Source: Rhizobium sp. Q54
Lineage (GTDB): Bacteria; Pseudomonadota; Alphaproteobacteria; UBA2966; CAIVPW01
Direction of reading: 5' to 3'
DNA length: 39,112 nt
Assembly (NCBI GenBank): GCA_945904955.1
Contig: CAMDPO010000022.1
Location: 1-39,112 of the forward strand
Within the stretch, counting starts at the first letter, position 1, and every line of letters begins with the position of its first letter. Below the pieces are notes generated by a model. The model was given only the letters and a program-made list of their open reading frames with translations, was not told the origin of the DNA and made no database searches. Of this stretch, positions 8,221 through 17,727 are shown piece after piece. The position numbers were made by a program, and so were the translations under genes.

Positions 8221-9216
8221 GTGAACAAGCCCGAGGTCAGCAACCGCACCGCAAACCCGAACTCCGGCCCGAAGCCGGGGCGGGGCCGCGTGTTCGCATC
8301 CATCCTCGACACCATCGGCGACACGCCGCTGGTGCGCCTGCCCAAGCTGTCGGCGCACTTCAAGGCCAAGGCCGACGTGCTCGCCAAGCTCGAGTTCTTC
8401 AACCCGCTGTCGTCGGTGAAGGACCGCATCGGCCTCGCCATGATCGAAGCGGCCGAGCGCGACGGACGGCTGGGTCCGAAGACCGTGATCGTCGAGCCGA
8501 CTTCCGGCAACACCGGCATCGCGCTCGCCTTCGTCGCCGCCGCCAAAGGCCGCCGCCTGATTCTGACCATGCCGGAGAGCATGTCGATCGAGCGGCGCAA
8601 GATGCTGGAGCTGCTCGGTGCCGAGATCGAGCTCACGCCGGCCGAGCAGGGTATGGCGGGCGCCATCGCGCGCGCCGAGCAGATCCTGCGCACCCTCGGC
8701 GACGCCTTCATGCCGCAGCAGTTCGAGAATCCGGCTAACCCGGCGATCCATCGCATCACCACCGCCGAGGAAATCTGGAACGACACCGAAGGCAAGGTGG
8801 ACGTGATCGTGTTGGGCGTCGGCACCGGCGGCACGCTCACCGGCGTCGGCGACGTGCTCAAGGCGCGCAAGCCGAGCGTACGTGTGGTCGCAGTCGAGCC
8901 GGAGGGTAGCCCCGTGCTGTCGGGCGGCAAGCCGGGCCCGCACAAGATCCAGGGCATTGGCGCGGGGTTCGTGCCGGCCATCCTCGACACCAAGCTGATC
9001 GACGAAGTCATCACCATCGGCAACCAGACCGCGTTCGAGACGGCGCGCCTGTCGGCGCGCATCGAAGGCGTGCCGTGCGGCATCTCGTCGGGCGCGGCAC
9101 TCGCCGCTGCCTTCGAGGTGGCGGGCCGTGCCGGCATGGCCGGCAAGGTCGTGGTGTGCGTGCTGCCCTCGTTCGCGGAGCGCTATCTGTCGACCGCGCT
9201 GTTCGACCTGTCCTGA
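8221..9216 (+). CDS. cysK: Cysteine synthase A (O-acetylserine sulfhydrylase)
   Basis: PLP enzyme that makes L-cysteine from O-acetylserine and sulfide. 331 residues; the first ~28 (Asn/Pro/Gly-rich) extend beyond the usual N-terminus, and the core starts at [15 protein letters not shown]. The PLP-binding Lys is in [11 protein letters not shown], the substrate loop is [10 protein letters not shown], the phosphate loop [10 protein letters not shown], and GISSGAA is conserved. GTG start with GAGGA about 12 bases upstream. It lies in one operon with the Rrf2 gene and moeB. If the regulator is CymR-like, CysK could also act as its partner. Confidence 0.94.
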   Translation: MNKPEVSNRTANPNSGPKPGRGRVFASILDTIGDTPLVRLPKLSAHFKAKADVLAKLEFFNPLSSVKDRIGLAMIEAAERDGRLGPKTVIVEPTSGNTGIALAFVAAAKGRRLILTMPESMSIERRKMLELLGAEIELTPAEQGMAGAIARAEQILRTLGDAFMPQQFENPANPAIHRITTAEEIWNDTEGKVDVIVLGVGTGGTLTGVGDVLKARKPSVRVVAVEPEGSPVLSGGKPGPHKIQGIGAGFVPAILDTKLIDEVITIGNQTAFETARLSARIEGVPCGISSGAALAAAFEVAGRAGMAGKVVVCVLPSFAERYLSTALFDLS

Positions 9217-9228
9217 GGGTTGGCGGCA

Positions 9229-10068
9229 ATGGATTTGCGCGACGACCAGATCGAGCGCTACGCGCGCCACATCATCCTGAAAGAGGTCGGCGGGCCCGGC
9301 CAGGCGCGCCTGTTGAACGCGCGTGTTCTGGTGATCGGCGCGGGCGGGCTTGGCTCCCCCATCATCATGTACCTGGCGGCGGCCGGCATCGGCACCATCG
9401 GCGCGGTCGACTTCGACGACGTGAGTCTGTCGAACCTGCAGCGCCAGATCCTGCACACCACGGCGCGCGTGGGCATGCCCAAAGTCGAAAGCGCCGCGCG
9501 CGCGGTGCACGAATTGAATTCGGATGTCCGCATCGTCCAGCACAACGAGCGCCTGAACGCGGCGAACGCCATGCAGCTGGTGTCGCAGTACGACATCGTC
9601 GCCGATGGGTCCGACAACTTCGCGACGCGCTTCCTGGTGAACGATGCGGCGTTCTTCGCCAAGAAGACGCTGGTCTCCGGCGCGCTGTCGCAGTTCGACG
9701 GACAGATCGCCACGTTCAAGGCTTACGCCAGCGGCGACCATCCCTGCTACCGCTGCATCTATCGCGAGCCACCGCCGCCGGGCCTGGCGCCGTCGTGCGC
9801 CGAGGCCGGCATCCTGGGCGCGCTTGCCGGAGTGGTGGGCTCGCTGCAGGCGGTGGAAGTCCTGAAGGAAGTCGTCGGCATCGGCGAGAGCCTGTCGGGC
9901 AAGCTCGTCATCTACGACGCACTCAACGCCGCGTGGCGCACGGTGAAGGTGCGGCGCGATGCGAAGTGCGCCCTGTGCGGCTCCACGCCGACCATCAAGA
10001 ACCTCTCCCAATCGCTGATCGGCCACGCCCAGCCGGGCGAGGAGTTCTGCGAAGTCCCCGCGGCGTAG
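9229..10068 (+). CDS. moeB: MoeB/ThiF-family sulfur-carrier adenylyltransferase
   Basis: E1-like enzyme that adenylates the C-terminal Gly-Gly of a sulfur carrier (MoaD or ThiS) for molybdopterin or thiamine synthesis. 279 residues. The nucleotide-binding loop is VLVIGAGGLGSP, the adenylation region DGSDNFATRFLVNDA, and the zinc ligands come as two CxxC pairs (CYRC and CALC). CAEAGILGALAGVVGSLQA is the conserved C-terminal helix. The ATG at 9229 has GAGGG about ten bases upstream; a TTG three codons earlier is less likely. Position after cysK fits sulfur mobilisation. MoeB versus ThiF cannot be settled without the carrier gene, which is not in the window. Confidence 0.88.
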   Translation: MDLRDDQIERYARHIILKEVGGPGQARLLNARVLVIGAGGLGSPIIMYLAAAGIGTIGAVDFDDVSLSNLQRQILHTTARVGMPKVESAARAVHELNSDVRIVQHNERLNAANAMQLVSQYDIVADGSDNFATRFLVNDAAFFAKKTLVSGALSQFDGQIATFKAYASGDHPCYRCIYREPPPPGLAPSCAEAGILGALAGVVGSLQAVEVLKEVVGIGESLSGKLVIYDALNAAWRTVKVRRDAKCALCGSTPTIKNLSQSLIGHAQPGEEFCEVPAA

Positions 10069-10104
10069 CCGCCGCCCAGCACGACGACCTGGCCTGAAAC
10101 GCAA

Positions 10105-10130
10105 GCGGGCGCCCCCGAGGGAGCGCCCGC
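10105..10130. terminator. Bidirectional hairpin between convergent moeB and phoD
   Basis: GCGGGCGC (10105-10112) pairs with GCGCCCGC (10123-10130); the arms continue inward as CCC/GGG with one mismatch. It sits between the ends of convergent genes, the place expected for a shared terminator. There is no long T-run. Confidence 0.6.
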
Positions 10131-10171
10131 CGCTACATCCACGCTGGAGGCGTGGAGGACTTGGTTGGGCG

Positions 10172-11761
10172 TCAGCCCATCGCGATGCCCGGCTTGCCGG
10201 CCACCACCAGGGCGGTCGCACCCAAGCGGATCGGCTGGTTCGGTATCGTGACGCGATCGACGATCTTGTACTCCGCGCGCATCTCGGTCTGCGTCACACC
10301 GAAGGCGGTGTAGCCGCGCTTGGCCGAGTGATACTTGATGTGCGGGTTGTCGCCCTTGATGGTCTCCCACGTCGCGCTGACGTCGGCGCCATCGCCGCCC
10401 GAGGCGATCGACGTGCCGGTGAACTCGACGCCGACGGTCTCGGAGTTCGGATTGCGGTAATCCATCTTGAGGTCGGACGCGTAGGCGAGGTGCACGTCGC
10501 CGGACAGCGCGACCGGGTTCGGCGCCTGGGTCTCCTTGAGGCGGTTCATCAGACGCGAGCGGGCGACGGTGTAGGCATCCCACTTGTCCATGGAGAACTG
10601 ACCCTCGGGCGCGGCCTTGATGTTGTCGCGCATGAAGATCGGGATCTGCTGGGACAGGATCGTCCACTTGGCGCGCACCGTAGCGAGGTTGTCGAACAGC
10701 CACTTTTCCTGCTCGGCGCCGAGCATGGTGGCGTTCGGATCGTTGATGGCGGCGCAGTTGGTCTTGGAGCCGTCACCGCACGGCTGATCCGAGCGGTACT
10801 GGCGCGTGTCCAACAAGCTGACGTCCATCAGGTTGCCGAACTGCAAGCGGCGGTAGAGCTGCTGCGACGGCCCCTTGGGCATGACGGCGGCGCGGAACGG
10901 CTGGTTCTCGTAGTACGCCTGATAGGCCATCGCCTTGCGCAGGGCGAACACCACCGGCGGGATGTCGTTCTCGTCGACCACCGTGTAGTTGTTCTCGACC
11001 TCGTGGTCGTCGCGGGTGACCATCCAGGGCGCCGAAGCGTGGGCGGCCTTGAAGTCGGGGTCACTCTTGTAGAGGCCGTAGCGGTTGCGATAGTCGACGA
11101 TGGTGTGAATCTCTTGGCCGTTGTGGCGGCGCACGGTGGTGTCCGGCGTGCGGTTGCCGTTGTCACGACCCTCGTAGATGTAATCGCCGGTGTGGATGAC
11201 GAAGTCGAACTGCTCGTTCGCCACGCCGCGGTAGGCGGTGAAGTACCCGGCCTCGTAGTTGTTGCAGCCGACGATGCCAAAGCGCATGCGGTCGACGTTG
11301 GCGCCCGCGGCCGGAGCGGTCTTGGTGCGCGCGGTCGGTGTCAGCTCGCTGCCGGCGCGGAAGCGGTAGAAGTACTCGCGGTTCGGCTCGAGGCCGGCGA
11401 CCTCAACGTGGACCGAGTGGCCGAGCTCAGGCCGCGCGATGGCGACGCCGCGCTGGGCGATGGTGGCAAAGTTCGAGGTCGGCGAGACTTCCCACTCGAC
11501 TTCGACGTTGACCGACGGCATGCCGCCGCCTTCGAGGTGCTTCGGCGCGAGACGCGTCCACAGCACGACGCCGTTCGGCAGCGGGTCGCCCGAGGCGACG
11601 CCGAGCTGGAACGGATAGTCATTGAAGATGGGCGCTGCAGACGTCTTGCGCGACACGATCGGCGAGGCGACCGCGGCGACACCCAGAATCGCTGCGGCAT
11701 TCATCAGCTGGCGGCGCGAAAGGCGCGCAACCAGGTTGTCGTACATGTTCAAGCTGTGCAC
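10172..11761 (-). CDS. phoD: Tat-exported alkaline phosphatase D-type phosphodiesterase
   Basis: PhoD family metallo-phosphatase/phosphodiesterase, exported to the periplasm or surface to release phosphate from esters. 529 residues. The N-terminus carries a twin-arginine signal, SRRQLM followed by NAAAILGVAAVASP, and then the PhoD N-terminal Fn3-like domain (PFQLGVASGDPLPNGVVLWTRL). Metal-site motifs of the catalytic domain are IHTGDYIYEG, TRDDHEVENNY and LSGDVHLAY, with DTRQYRSDQPC also typical. A GTG at 11761 has GGGAG about eight bases upstream; the ATG at 11746 is an alternative. It lies 52 bp after the vWA gene on the same strand. No Pho box was recognised. Confidence 0.93.
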   Translation of the reverse strand: MHSLNMYDNLVARLSRRQLMNAAAILGVAAVASPIVSRKTSAAPIFNDYPFQLGVASGDPLPNGVVLWTRLAPKHLEGGGMPSVNVEVEWEVSPTSNFATIAQRGVAIARPELGHSVHVEVAGLEPNREYFYRFRAGSELTPTARTKTAPAAGANVDRMRFGIVGCNNYEAGYFTAYRGVANEQFDFVIHTGDYIYEGRDNGNRTPDTTVRRHNGQEIHTIVDYRNRYGLYKSDPDFKAAHASAPWMVTRDDHEVENNYTVVDENDIPPVVFALRKAMAYQAYYENQPFRAAVMPKGPSQQLYRRLQFGNLMDVSLLDTRQYRSDQPCGDGSKTNCAAINDPNATMLGAEQEKWLFDNLATVRAKWTILSQQIPIFMRDNIKAAPEGQFSMDKWDAYTVARSRLMNRLKETQAPNPVALSGDVHLAYASDLKMDYRNPNSETVGVEFTGTSIASGGDGADVSATWETIKGDNPHIKYHSAKRGYTAFGVTQTEMRAEYKIVDRVTIPNQPIRLGATALVVAGKPGIAMG

Positions 11762-11813
11762 GAGGGCACTCCCGGTTCGAAGGAACGGACCGCGGAGTCG
11801 TAGGGTCGTCGCG

Positions 11814-14800
11814 TTACGTCGGGCTTGCTGCTTTGTGATGGTTCGTTGATGTCTCGGTTACGGCCGTGATCGAGCTGAGGCGGCGAACGACGGCAAAGAG
11901 CTGCGGCGCGTAGCGCAGCGTGAGCTCGAGGAGCACGAGGGCCAACGCCAGCACGGTCCACAGCCACCAGCCGGGCTTTGCTACCCAGCGCTTGCGGTCG
12001 TCGAAGGTCGGCGCGTCGCCGACCAGCAAGCGGCCGCCGGTGGCGAGGGCGAGCGCATGCAGCTTGTCGAAATCGGTGCGCGCAAAATCGAAGCGCGCCG
12101 GGTAGGCGACGTAGATCGAGGCGGCCGCGCGCAGATCGCCGGCAGCGACGGCGATGCGGCGCACGCCCGGCTCCGGCAACGCGAGGGTGCCTTCGTAGCG
12201 GCCGGGGCCGATCGCTTCGAGGATGATCGCCGGCGCGTCGGCGGTGGCGGCGGTGACGGTGCGGTCCTGCAGCGGGGCACCGAGTTTGTCGAGGGCGTCG
12301 GCGGCGACGCGCACGCTGTCGCCACTGCGGTGGAGACTTAGCGACAGGCCGGGTCCCTTGGCGTCGGGCAGGAAATGGCGGATCGCCTGGGCCCACAGCA
12401 GCGGATACTCGCGCATCTGCTGCCAAGCCTCGGTGCCCGGTCCGGCACCGTGGGTGGCAAGGGCCAGCACGCGGCCGTTGCCGAAGCGCCACGACGCGAG
12501 AAGCGGCTCCTGCTCGCCGCGCGCGTCGGTCACGGCGAGGTGGAGGTCGGCCTGGGGCTGCAGGGTCGTGCGCACGTAGACGGCGACGGGCGGCAGGCTG
12601 GCGGGCAGGCCTTCGAGGAACGGCGCCGCGTTCACCCAGGATACGGGAGCGGTCACGCGCTGAAGCGGCGCGCTGGAGAGCATCAGCGTCTCCTGGAGGA
12701 GGATGCTGGGCAGCGCGCGGACATCGTCGGTGCGATAGAAGCCGCCGCCGCCGCCCTCGGCGATGAGCAGCGGTTGCGCGGGATCGGCGGCGCTGCTGAC
12801 GGCGATGGCCGACATGGTGATGCCGAGGCGCTTGGCCTCTTCGAACAGCGCCGTGAAGTCCGCGGTCTGGGACAAGCCATCGGTCATCACGACGATGTGG
12901 CGCGCGGCGACGTCGGCGCCGCGCAGCATGTCCATTGCGGCGGCGAGACCGGGGTAGATGAACGTGCCACCGCCCGCCACCAACGCGCCGAGAGACCGGG
13001 CGACCGCGGCTTCGTCTTTCTTTTCCTGCAACGGCAGGAGGATGTGGGCCTCGTGATCGAAGGCGACGATGCCGACGCGCGCCTCGTCCGGTAGCTGAGC
13101 GACCGCGGCAAGAGTCGCTTCCTTGGTGACGTCGAGGCGGGTGTAGGAGCGCGCAGGATCGGCCCACGCCACCATGCTGCCCGAGCGGTCGAGGACGAAC
13201 ACGATGGCGACGTCGGGGGTTTCGTGCGGAATGCGGCTGGAGAGCGGCGACATGCGCTCGAACGCGGTGCCGAAGTAGCCGCCCGGACCGAAAGAATTCT
13301 CGCCGCCGAGGATCAGCAGTCCGCGGCCATGTACGTGCACGAATTGCTCGAGGGAATCCTGCTGCTCCGTGTCGAGCTGGATGGCCGGCAGGTTCATGGT
13401 CACGACGGCGTCGTAGGCGAGCCAGCCGTCGACCTTCTTGGGCGCCGCGTAGGGTCCGACGACCTTGGCCACAAGACCTTGCACCGCGAGGGCGCGGGCG
13501 AACGCTTCGCCGGCGGCCGTATCCGCAGTGACGATGGCGATGGCGGGACTGGGTCCGACTTGGACGACGACGCCGTTGCGATTGTTCTGCGCGAAGGTGT
13601 CGCGCGGCGATTCGATCGCTACCTCGAGCAGCAGCTCGCCCGCTTCGCGCGCCGGCACCACCGTCTCGACGCGGTTGCGCCCGGGCAGCAGGTCGAGGTC
13701 TTGCTCCAGCACCGTGACACCGGCGCGCTGGATGGTGACGCGCGCCGTGGCCCGCGCCTGGGCGTAGATCACCGCGTCCAGCAGGAACGTGTCGCCGAGG
13801 TACACTCGCTGCGGGGCGTTGACGGATTCGACCAGCACCTCGCCGGGCGGCACCTCGGTGATCGGAGAGACGTCGATGGCGATGTTGCGCGCCTGGGCCG
13901 CGGCGACGGCGCGGGCGACCTGCCCTGCCGTCTCGTTGCCGTCGGTGGCCACGACGATGCGGCCCGCCGCATGGGCCGGCAACATCGCGGCCGCCAGGAA
14001 CGTCGCTGCCTCGAGATTGGTGCCGGCCGGCACGGTGCGGAAGGTTTGGTCGCGCGCACCGGCTGCGCCGCCGATGTCGAGAGCGACGCGGGGCGCGCCT
14101 CCGGCGGCGACGAGTCCGGCATTGCCGTGGTTGCCGTCGGCGGCGAGCTTCGCCTCGATGTCGCGCAACAGCGACGCGCGTCCGGCGTTGGGATTTGCGG
14201 CAACGAGGTCTGGACTGACGACCAGCACGACTCGCTCGGCGAGCTCGCGCGCGGCGAGCGGTACTCCGGCGAGCGCGGCGACGACGAAAGCGATGGCGAC
14301 CGCGCGCAATCCGAGTTGGGCGCGGCGGCGGCCAGCGAGGGCGCGGCCGCCGGCCAACGCCGAAAGGGTCAGGAACTGCTCGCTGCGCCGGCCGGCGATC
14401 CATGTCTCCGCGAGCAACGTGATCAATGCAGCGGCCAGCACCCAGCGCCAGAGCGGCGGCAGGGCGCGCTGCGCCGGCGCTGCCGCCGCGATCGCGGTGA
14501 GGGGCGCCACAGCGGTCTCGCCGGCAGTCGCGCGGTTGACGGCGATCCAGCGGCTGCTGTCTCCGGATCGGAGGGAGTAGAGCCCGGCGCGCGCCGGCAC
14601 GAAGGTGGCATCGGCACCAGGAAGAAGAAAATCGGCGTCGGCGCGGCCACGCGCAATGGTCGTGCCGTCGGGAGCGGTGATCTGCGCCGACGTCAGCCGC
14701 GCCTCGATGGCGCACGCAACGCCCACGACGCAGGCCGGTGCCGGCGGCCCCAGCCAGCGCATCACGTTGGCGAGGAACAGGGGCAGGCCGGCGCTGTCCG

Positions 14801-16202
14801 CCCAGCCGGAGCCGGCGAGGTCGAACGCGACCTGGACTTCGCGCCCCGCCGGTGTCGTGCGCGCCTGGACCAGCGGGCCACCTGCGGCCTCGGCCAGGAC
14901 GGTGGCGCCGGGCAGGCGTTCCGCGCGATAGGCGCGCTGGGGGGCAATCGACGTCCAGTCGAGCTGGTCCGACAACGGATGGGTGGTGTCCCAGCCGGTG
15001 ACGTAGGGCCCGCCCAGCGGGGACGGCGGCGGCTGGCCGGCGACACGAGCCGCACCGAGCCACAGCACGTTGGTGGCGGGGCGGCGCGTCACGGCGACGC
15101 CATCCACGACGACGAGGTCGAAGGTGTGATCGTCGGCTGGCAAGCCGTCGGCGCTGAGCACGTCGATACCAGACATGGACTGCAGCGCAACGAGCAGCGG
15201 ACCGTCGGCAGCACCGACGTAGAGGACCCGGGCGCGCGCGGGGTTGGGGTCCACCACGAAGTACGCGGCGTTGTCGTGAGGCCCGGCGTCGTCGGAGAGC
15301 CGCAGCTCGACGGCACCCGGCCCGGGCAGCGCAAGCAGCAGATCGAACGCGACGGTGGGCGGACCACCGCGCCGCGCCACGCGGAAGGAAGCGAGGGGCG
15401 CCCAGGCGGTGCTGCCGCCTGGCTGGAAGAACGCTTCGAGCACCGCGTCCGGCGGCGCGGCGCCGCTGAACTGCACGGTGCCAGTGACACGCCAAGAACC
15501 CGGCACGTCCTCGGCCGGTGCGAGAGCGGCGGTCAGTCCGACATTCGCGGTATCCGCGCCGGCAAAGACTTGCGTCCTGGCGATGGCGCCGAACGAGTTC
15601 TGAAAGTCGGTCGCCGCGGCATCGGCACCGTCGGTGAGGACAACGACGCGCGTCGCCTCGCCGTCGCGGCGAATGCTGTCCACCAGCGTCGCAGCGGCGA
15701 CCCAGTCGGCAGCGCCGTCACTTGGCTGCAGGTCGCGGAGGAGCGGGAGGATGCCGGCGGCCTCACCCTGGCGCGCCACGTGAATGCGAGGCGCGGCATC
15801 GACGGAGACGACCGAAACGCGAATGCGAGAGTCGGCAGTGTCCACCGCGATGGCCGCGAGCAGGTGCGCGTGGGCGGCGGCGAAGCGATTTGGGAAGAGG
15901 TCGGTAGCGCGCATGCTGCCCGACGCGTCGAGCACGTAGATGGTGTGCCCGGGCTCGGCGCGGCTGCCGAGTTGTGGCTGCGCCAACGCGAGCGCGGCCA
16001 GAAGGACGACCAGCAGCTGCAGTGTCAGCAGCACGCTGGGCGGCGGCGCGCGGAACGAACGGCGCGCGACCGCGGTGTTCTCCAACATCCGCCAGATCAG
16101 GACGCTGGGCACTTCGCGGCGGCGGCGGTTGCGCATGTGCAGCAAGAGCACCAGTCCCGTCAGGCCCCCAAGGAGCAACCAGCCGGGGGCGAGGAAGCTC
16201 AT
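11814..16202 (-). CDS. Giant BatA-like membrane protein with two von Willebrand A domains
   Basis: 1462 residues. The N-terminus MSFLAPGWLLLGGLTGL is a BatA/aerotolerance-type membrane segment followed by a second helix (about 55-78). The first vWA domain has its MIDAS motif DASGS at about residue 92. Two more helices lie near 585 and 635, splitting the protein into two halves. The second half has a beta-rich segment, a glutamine-amidotransferase-like fold (about 885-990, with LLILGGENSFGPGG) and a second vWA domain with DRSGS at about 1005. A last helix lies near 1418. vWA MIDAS sites bind a divalent metal and protein partners. The ATG overlaps the upstream gene by four bases. It looks like a fusion of two usually separate vWA proteins. 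Partner and function are unknown. Confidence 0.88.
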   Translation of the reverse strand: MSFLAPGWLLLGGLTGLVLLLHMRNRRRREVPSVLIWRMLENTAVARRSFRAPPPSVLLTLQLLVVLLAALALAQPQLGSRAEPGHTIYVLDASGSMRATDLFPNRFAAAHAHLLAAIAVDTADSRIRVSVVSVDAAPRIHVARQGEAAGILPLLRDLQPSDGAADWVAAATLVDSIRRDGEATRVVVLTDGADAAATDFQNSFGAIARTQVFAGADTANVGLTAALAPAEDVPGSWRVTGTVQFSGAAPPDAVLEAFFQPGGSTAWAPLASFRVARRGGPPTVAFDLLLALPGPGAVELRLSDDAGPHDNAAYFVVDPNPARARVLYVGAADGPLLVALQSMSGIDVLSADGLPADDHTFDLVVVDGVAVTRRPATNVLWLGAARVAGQPPPSPLGGPYVTGWDTTHPLSDQLDWTSIAPQRAYRAERLPGATVLAEAAGGPLVQARTTPAGREVQVAFDLAGSGWADSAGLPLFLANVMRWLGPPAPACVVGVACAIEARLTSAQITAPDGTTIARGRADADFLLPGADATFVPARAGLYSLRSGDSSRWIAVNRATAGETAVAPLTAIAAAAPAQRALPPLWRWVLAAALITLLAETWIAGRRSEQFLTLSALAGGRALAGRRRAQLGLRAVAIAFVVAALAGVPLAARELAERVVLVVSPDLVAANPNAGRASLLRDIEAKLAADGNHGNAGLVAAGGAPRVALDIGGAAGARDQTFRTVPAGTNLEAATFLAAAMLPAHAAGRIVVATDGNETAGQVARAVAAAQARNIAIDVSPITEVPPGEVLVESVNAPQRVYLGDTFLLDAVIYAQARATARVTIQRAGVTVLEQDLDLLPGRNRVETVVPAREAGELLLEVAIESPRDTFAQNNRNGVVVQVGPSPAIAIVTADTAAGEAFARALAVQGLVAKVVGPYAAPKKVDGWLAYDAVVTMNLPAIQLDTEQQDSLEQFVHVHGRGLLILGGENSFGPGGYFGTAFERMSPLSSRIPHETPDVAIVFVLDRSGSMVAWADPARSYTRLDVTKEATLAAVAQLPDEARVGIVAFDHEAHILLPLQEKKDEAAVARSLGALVAGGGTFIYPGLAAAMDMLRGADVAARHIVVMTDGLSQTADFTALFEEAKRLGITMSAIAVSSAADPAQPLLIAEGGGGGFYRTDDVRALPSILLQETLMLSSAPLQRVTAPVSWVNAAPFLEGLPASLPPVAVYVRTTLQPQADLHLAVTDARGEQEPLLASWRFGNGRVLALATHGAGPGTEAWQQMREYPLLWAQAIRHFLPDAKGPGLSLSLHRSGDSVRVAADALDKLGAPLQDRTVTAATADAPAIILEAIGPGRYEGTLALPEPGVRRIAVAAGDLRAAASIYVAYPARFDFARTDFDKLHALALATGGRLLVGDAPTFDDRKRWVAKPGWWLWTVLALALVLLELTLRYAPQLFAVVRRLSSITAVTETSTNHHKAASPT

Positions 16203-17662
16203 TCGCCGCGCTTGGCGGTCATGGCCTGGAAGTAGCGGCCGACGAGGTCGCGTGCGGTGACAGGGAGCGCGGTGCGCGTCACCTCGTGCTCCGGCGCTGC
16301 GCGCCACGCCGTGCCCGCCACAGGAGCGCCGGTGATGACTGCCTCGGCGGGCTGGCCGGTGAGGTTGAGGCGCGTACGCCGCCCGCCTTCGCCGAGGGGG
16401 TTGTCGAGCAGGAGCTCGCCGGTGGGAGCCAAGCCGAGGCGCGCGGTCGGCGCGCCGGTGAGCGCACGAGTGCCGAACCCCGCATAGTCGCCGGGCGCAC
16501 CGCCGGCGGCGCCCCCGAACACTTCGCCGGGGCCGCCCTCCTCGGCGGGCTCGCCGCCGAGGTCGCGGTAGTCCTGTTCCGGGTTGGCAGCGGCGACCGC
16601 GAGGGCGGGATCCGCGAGCGGATCGAGGGTGCCGCCGGGCGGCCGCGCGCCGGCGATGGTTCGCTCGGGCGTCGGCAAGGTGGGGGCATCGCCGCCGGTG
16701 CCGTCGCGCTGGCCGGGCGAGCGCGGCGCACCCTGCTCCGGCTGCGCGGCGGCCGTTGGCGGCCGGCCGGTGCCGGCCGGTGCCGGCGTCGTCCCGCCGC
16801 GCCGCGTCGAGTCCCTGGCGCGCGGCTGGTTCAGCGCGACCGGGGGCGTCTCGCCGGCGCGGGCGTAGGCGTCGTTCGCCGCGGCCAGCAGGCGCTCCAT
16901 TCCGTCGGTGAGACCTTCGCGGTCGAACGTGGGGGTCTCGGCAAAGCGTTGCGCCAACGCGCTCATCGCCTGGGCGACAGCCTGGAGCTCGGGGTCGGCA
17001 CGCTCGCGTCCATCGCGCCGCACGATCGCCGCCAGAGCGGCGACCGTCGCAACGTCCTCGGCGCGCTCGGCCGCGTGCTGGGCCGCGTCCGTTCCGACGG
17101 CGGGGCGCAGGGCGGCGAGTGCTTCGTGCAGCACCGGCGACGGAACGGCGGTCAGGAGCGCTGCCAGCAGAACCAGCGCCGGCACGACGAACGCCGTGCG
17201 GGGGAACCGCAGCGGCACGAGGCGCCCGGCTTCGATGTGCTCGGCGCGGGCGGCAGCGCTTTGCAGCAAGGCTTCGCCGATCACGCCGAGGCTGGCGGGC
17301 TCCTTGGCCGCGACCTCGAGCGCCGTGCTGATGCATTCGTGGAAGGCGAAGGTGCGGTCAGCCGTGCGCGCCATCGCCGCGGTCGAAGGCCGGCGCAGCG
17401 CCGCATGGAGCGCGGCGGCGGCGATGGCAAGCGCGCCGGCGCCGAGCGCGAACAGGACGTACTGCGCGACGGGAGCCGGACCGGCCCCCCACACGAGGTG
17501 CGCGACCTGCAGTGCGCAGAACAGCCCAAGCACGAGTAGCGCGCACAAGGGGAGCGACTCGACGAGCGCACGCCAGACGTGGCGGCGCTCGCCTTCCTGC
17601 AACCGCGCCATCAGGCCGGCAAGACGCGGGTCGTGCAGAGGCGGACGTCGGGAGGCGTTCAC
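16199..17662 (-). CDS. Membrane protein with Pro/Gly-rich linker, partner of the vWA protein
   Basis: 487 residues, function unknown. Two adjacent hydrophobic helices (about 31-57 and 63-88) form an N-terminal hairpin, and a third (about 153-176) is followed by a long helical, Ala-rich stretch. From about residue 270 to 370 the chain is low complexity, rich in Pro, Gly, Ala and Thr. The last segment ends RDLVGRYFQAMTAKRGE, a tail style seen in membrane proteins encoded beside BatA-like vWA genes. Its stop overlaps the vWA start (ATGA), so the two are translationally coupled and probably form one complex. No MoxR ATPase or DUF58 gene, the usual companions, is present upstream or downstream. 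Confidence 0.8.
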   Translation of the reverse strand: MNASRRPPLHDPRLAGLMARLQEGERRHVWRALVESLPLCALLVLGLFCALQVAHLVWGAGPAPVAQYVLFALGAGALAIAAAALHAALRRPSTAAMARTADRTFAFHECISTALEVAAKEPASLGVIGEALLQSAAARAEHIEAGRLVPLRFPRTAFVVPALVLLAALLTAVPSPVLHEALAALRPAVGTDAAQHAAERAEDVATVAALAAIVRRDGRERADPELQAVAQAMSALAQRFAETPTFDREGLTDGMERLLAAANDAYARAGETPPVALNQPRARDSTRRGGTTPAPAGTGRPPTAAAQPEQGAPRSPGQRDGTGGDAPTLPTPERTIAGARPPGGTLDPLADPALAVAAANPEQDYRDLGGEPAEEGGPGEVFGGAAGGAPGDYAGFGTRALTGAPTARLGLAPTGELLLDNPLGEGGRRTRLNLTGQPAEAVITGAPVAGTAWRAAPEHEVTRTALPVTARDLVGRYFQAMTAKRGE

Positions 17663-17727
17663 CCCTGCGTACTAGCGCAGGTGTGTTCCTATTGTGTGAC
17701 GCCTACGGCACGTAGTGGTTCGCGCGC

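Noticed and set aside
13224-16235. 1003-residue open frame on the plus strand, antisense to the double-vWA gene
   Set aside because: Arg/Gly/Ala/Asp-rich translation without motifs, caused by high GC and codon bias of the real gene on the other strand.
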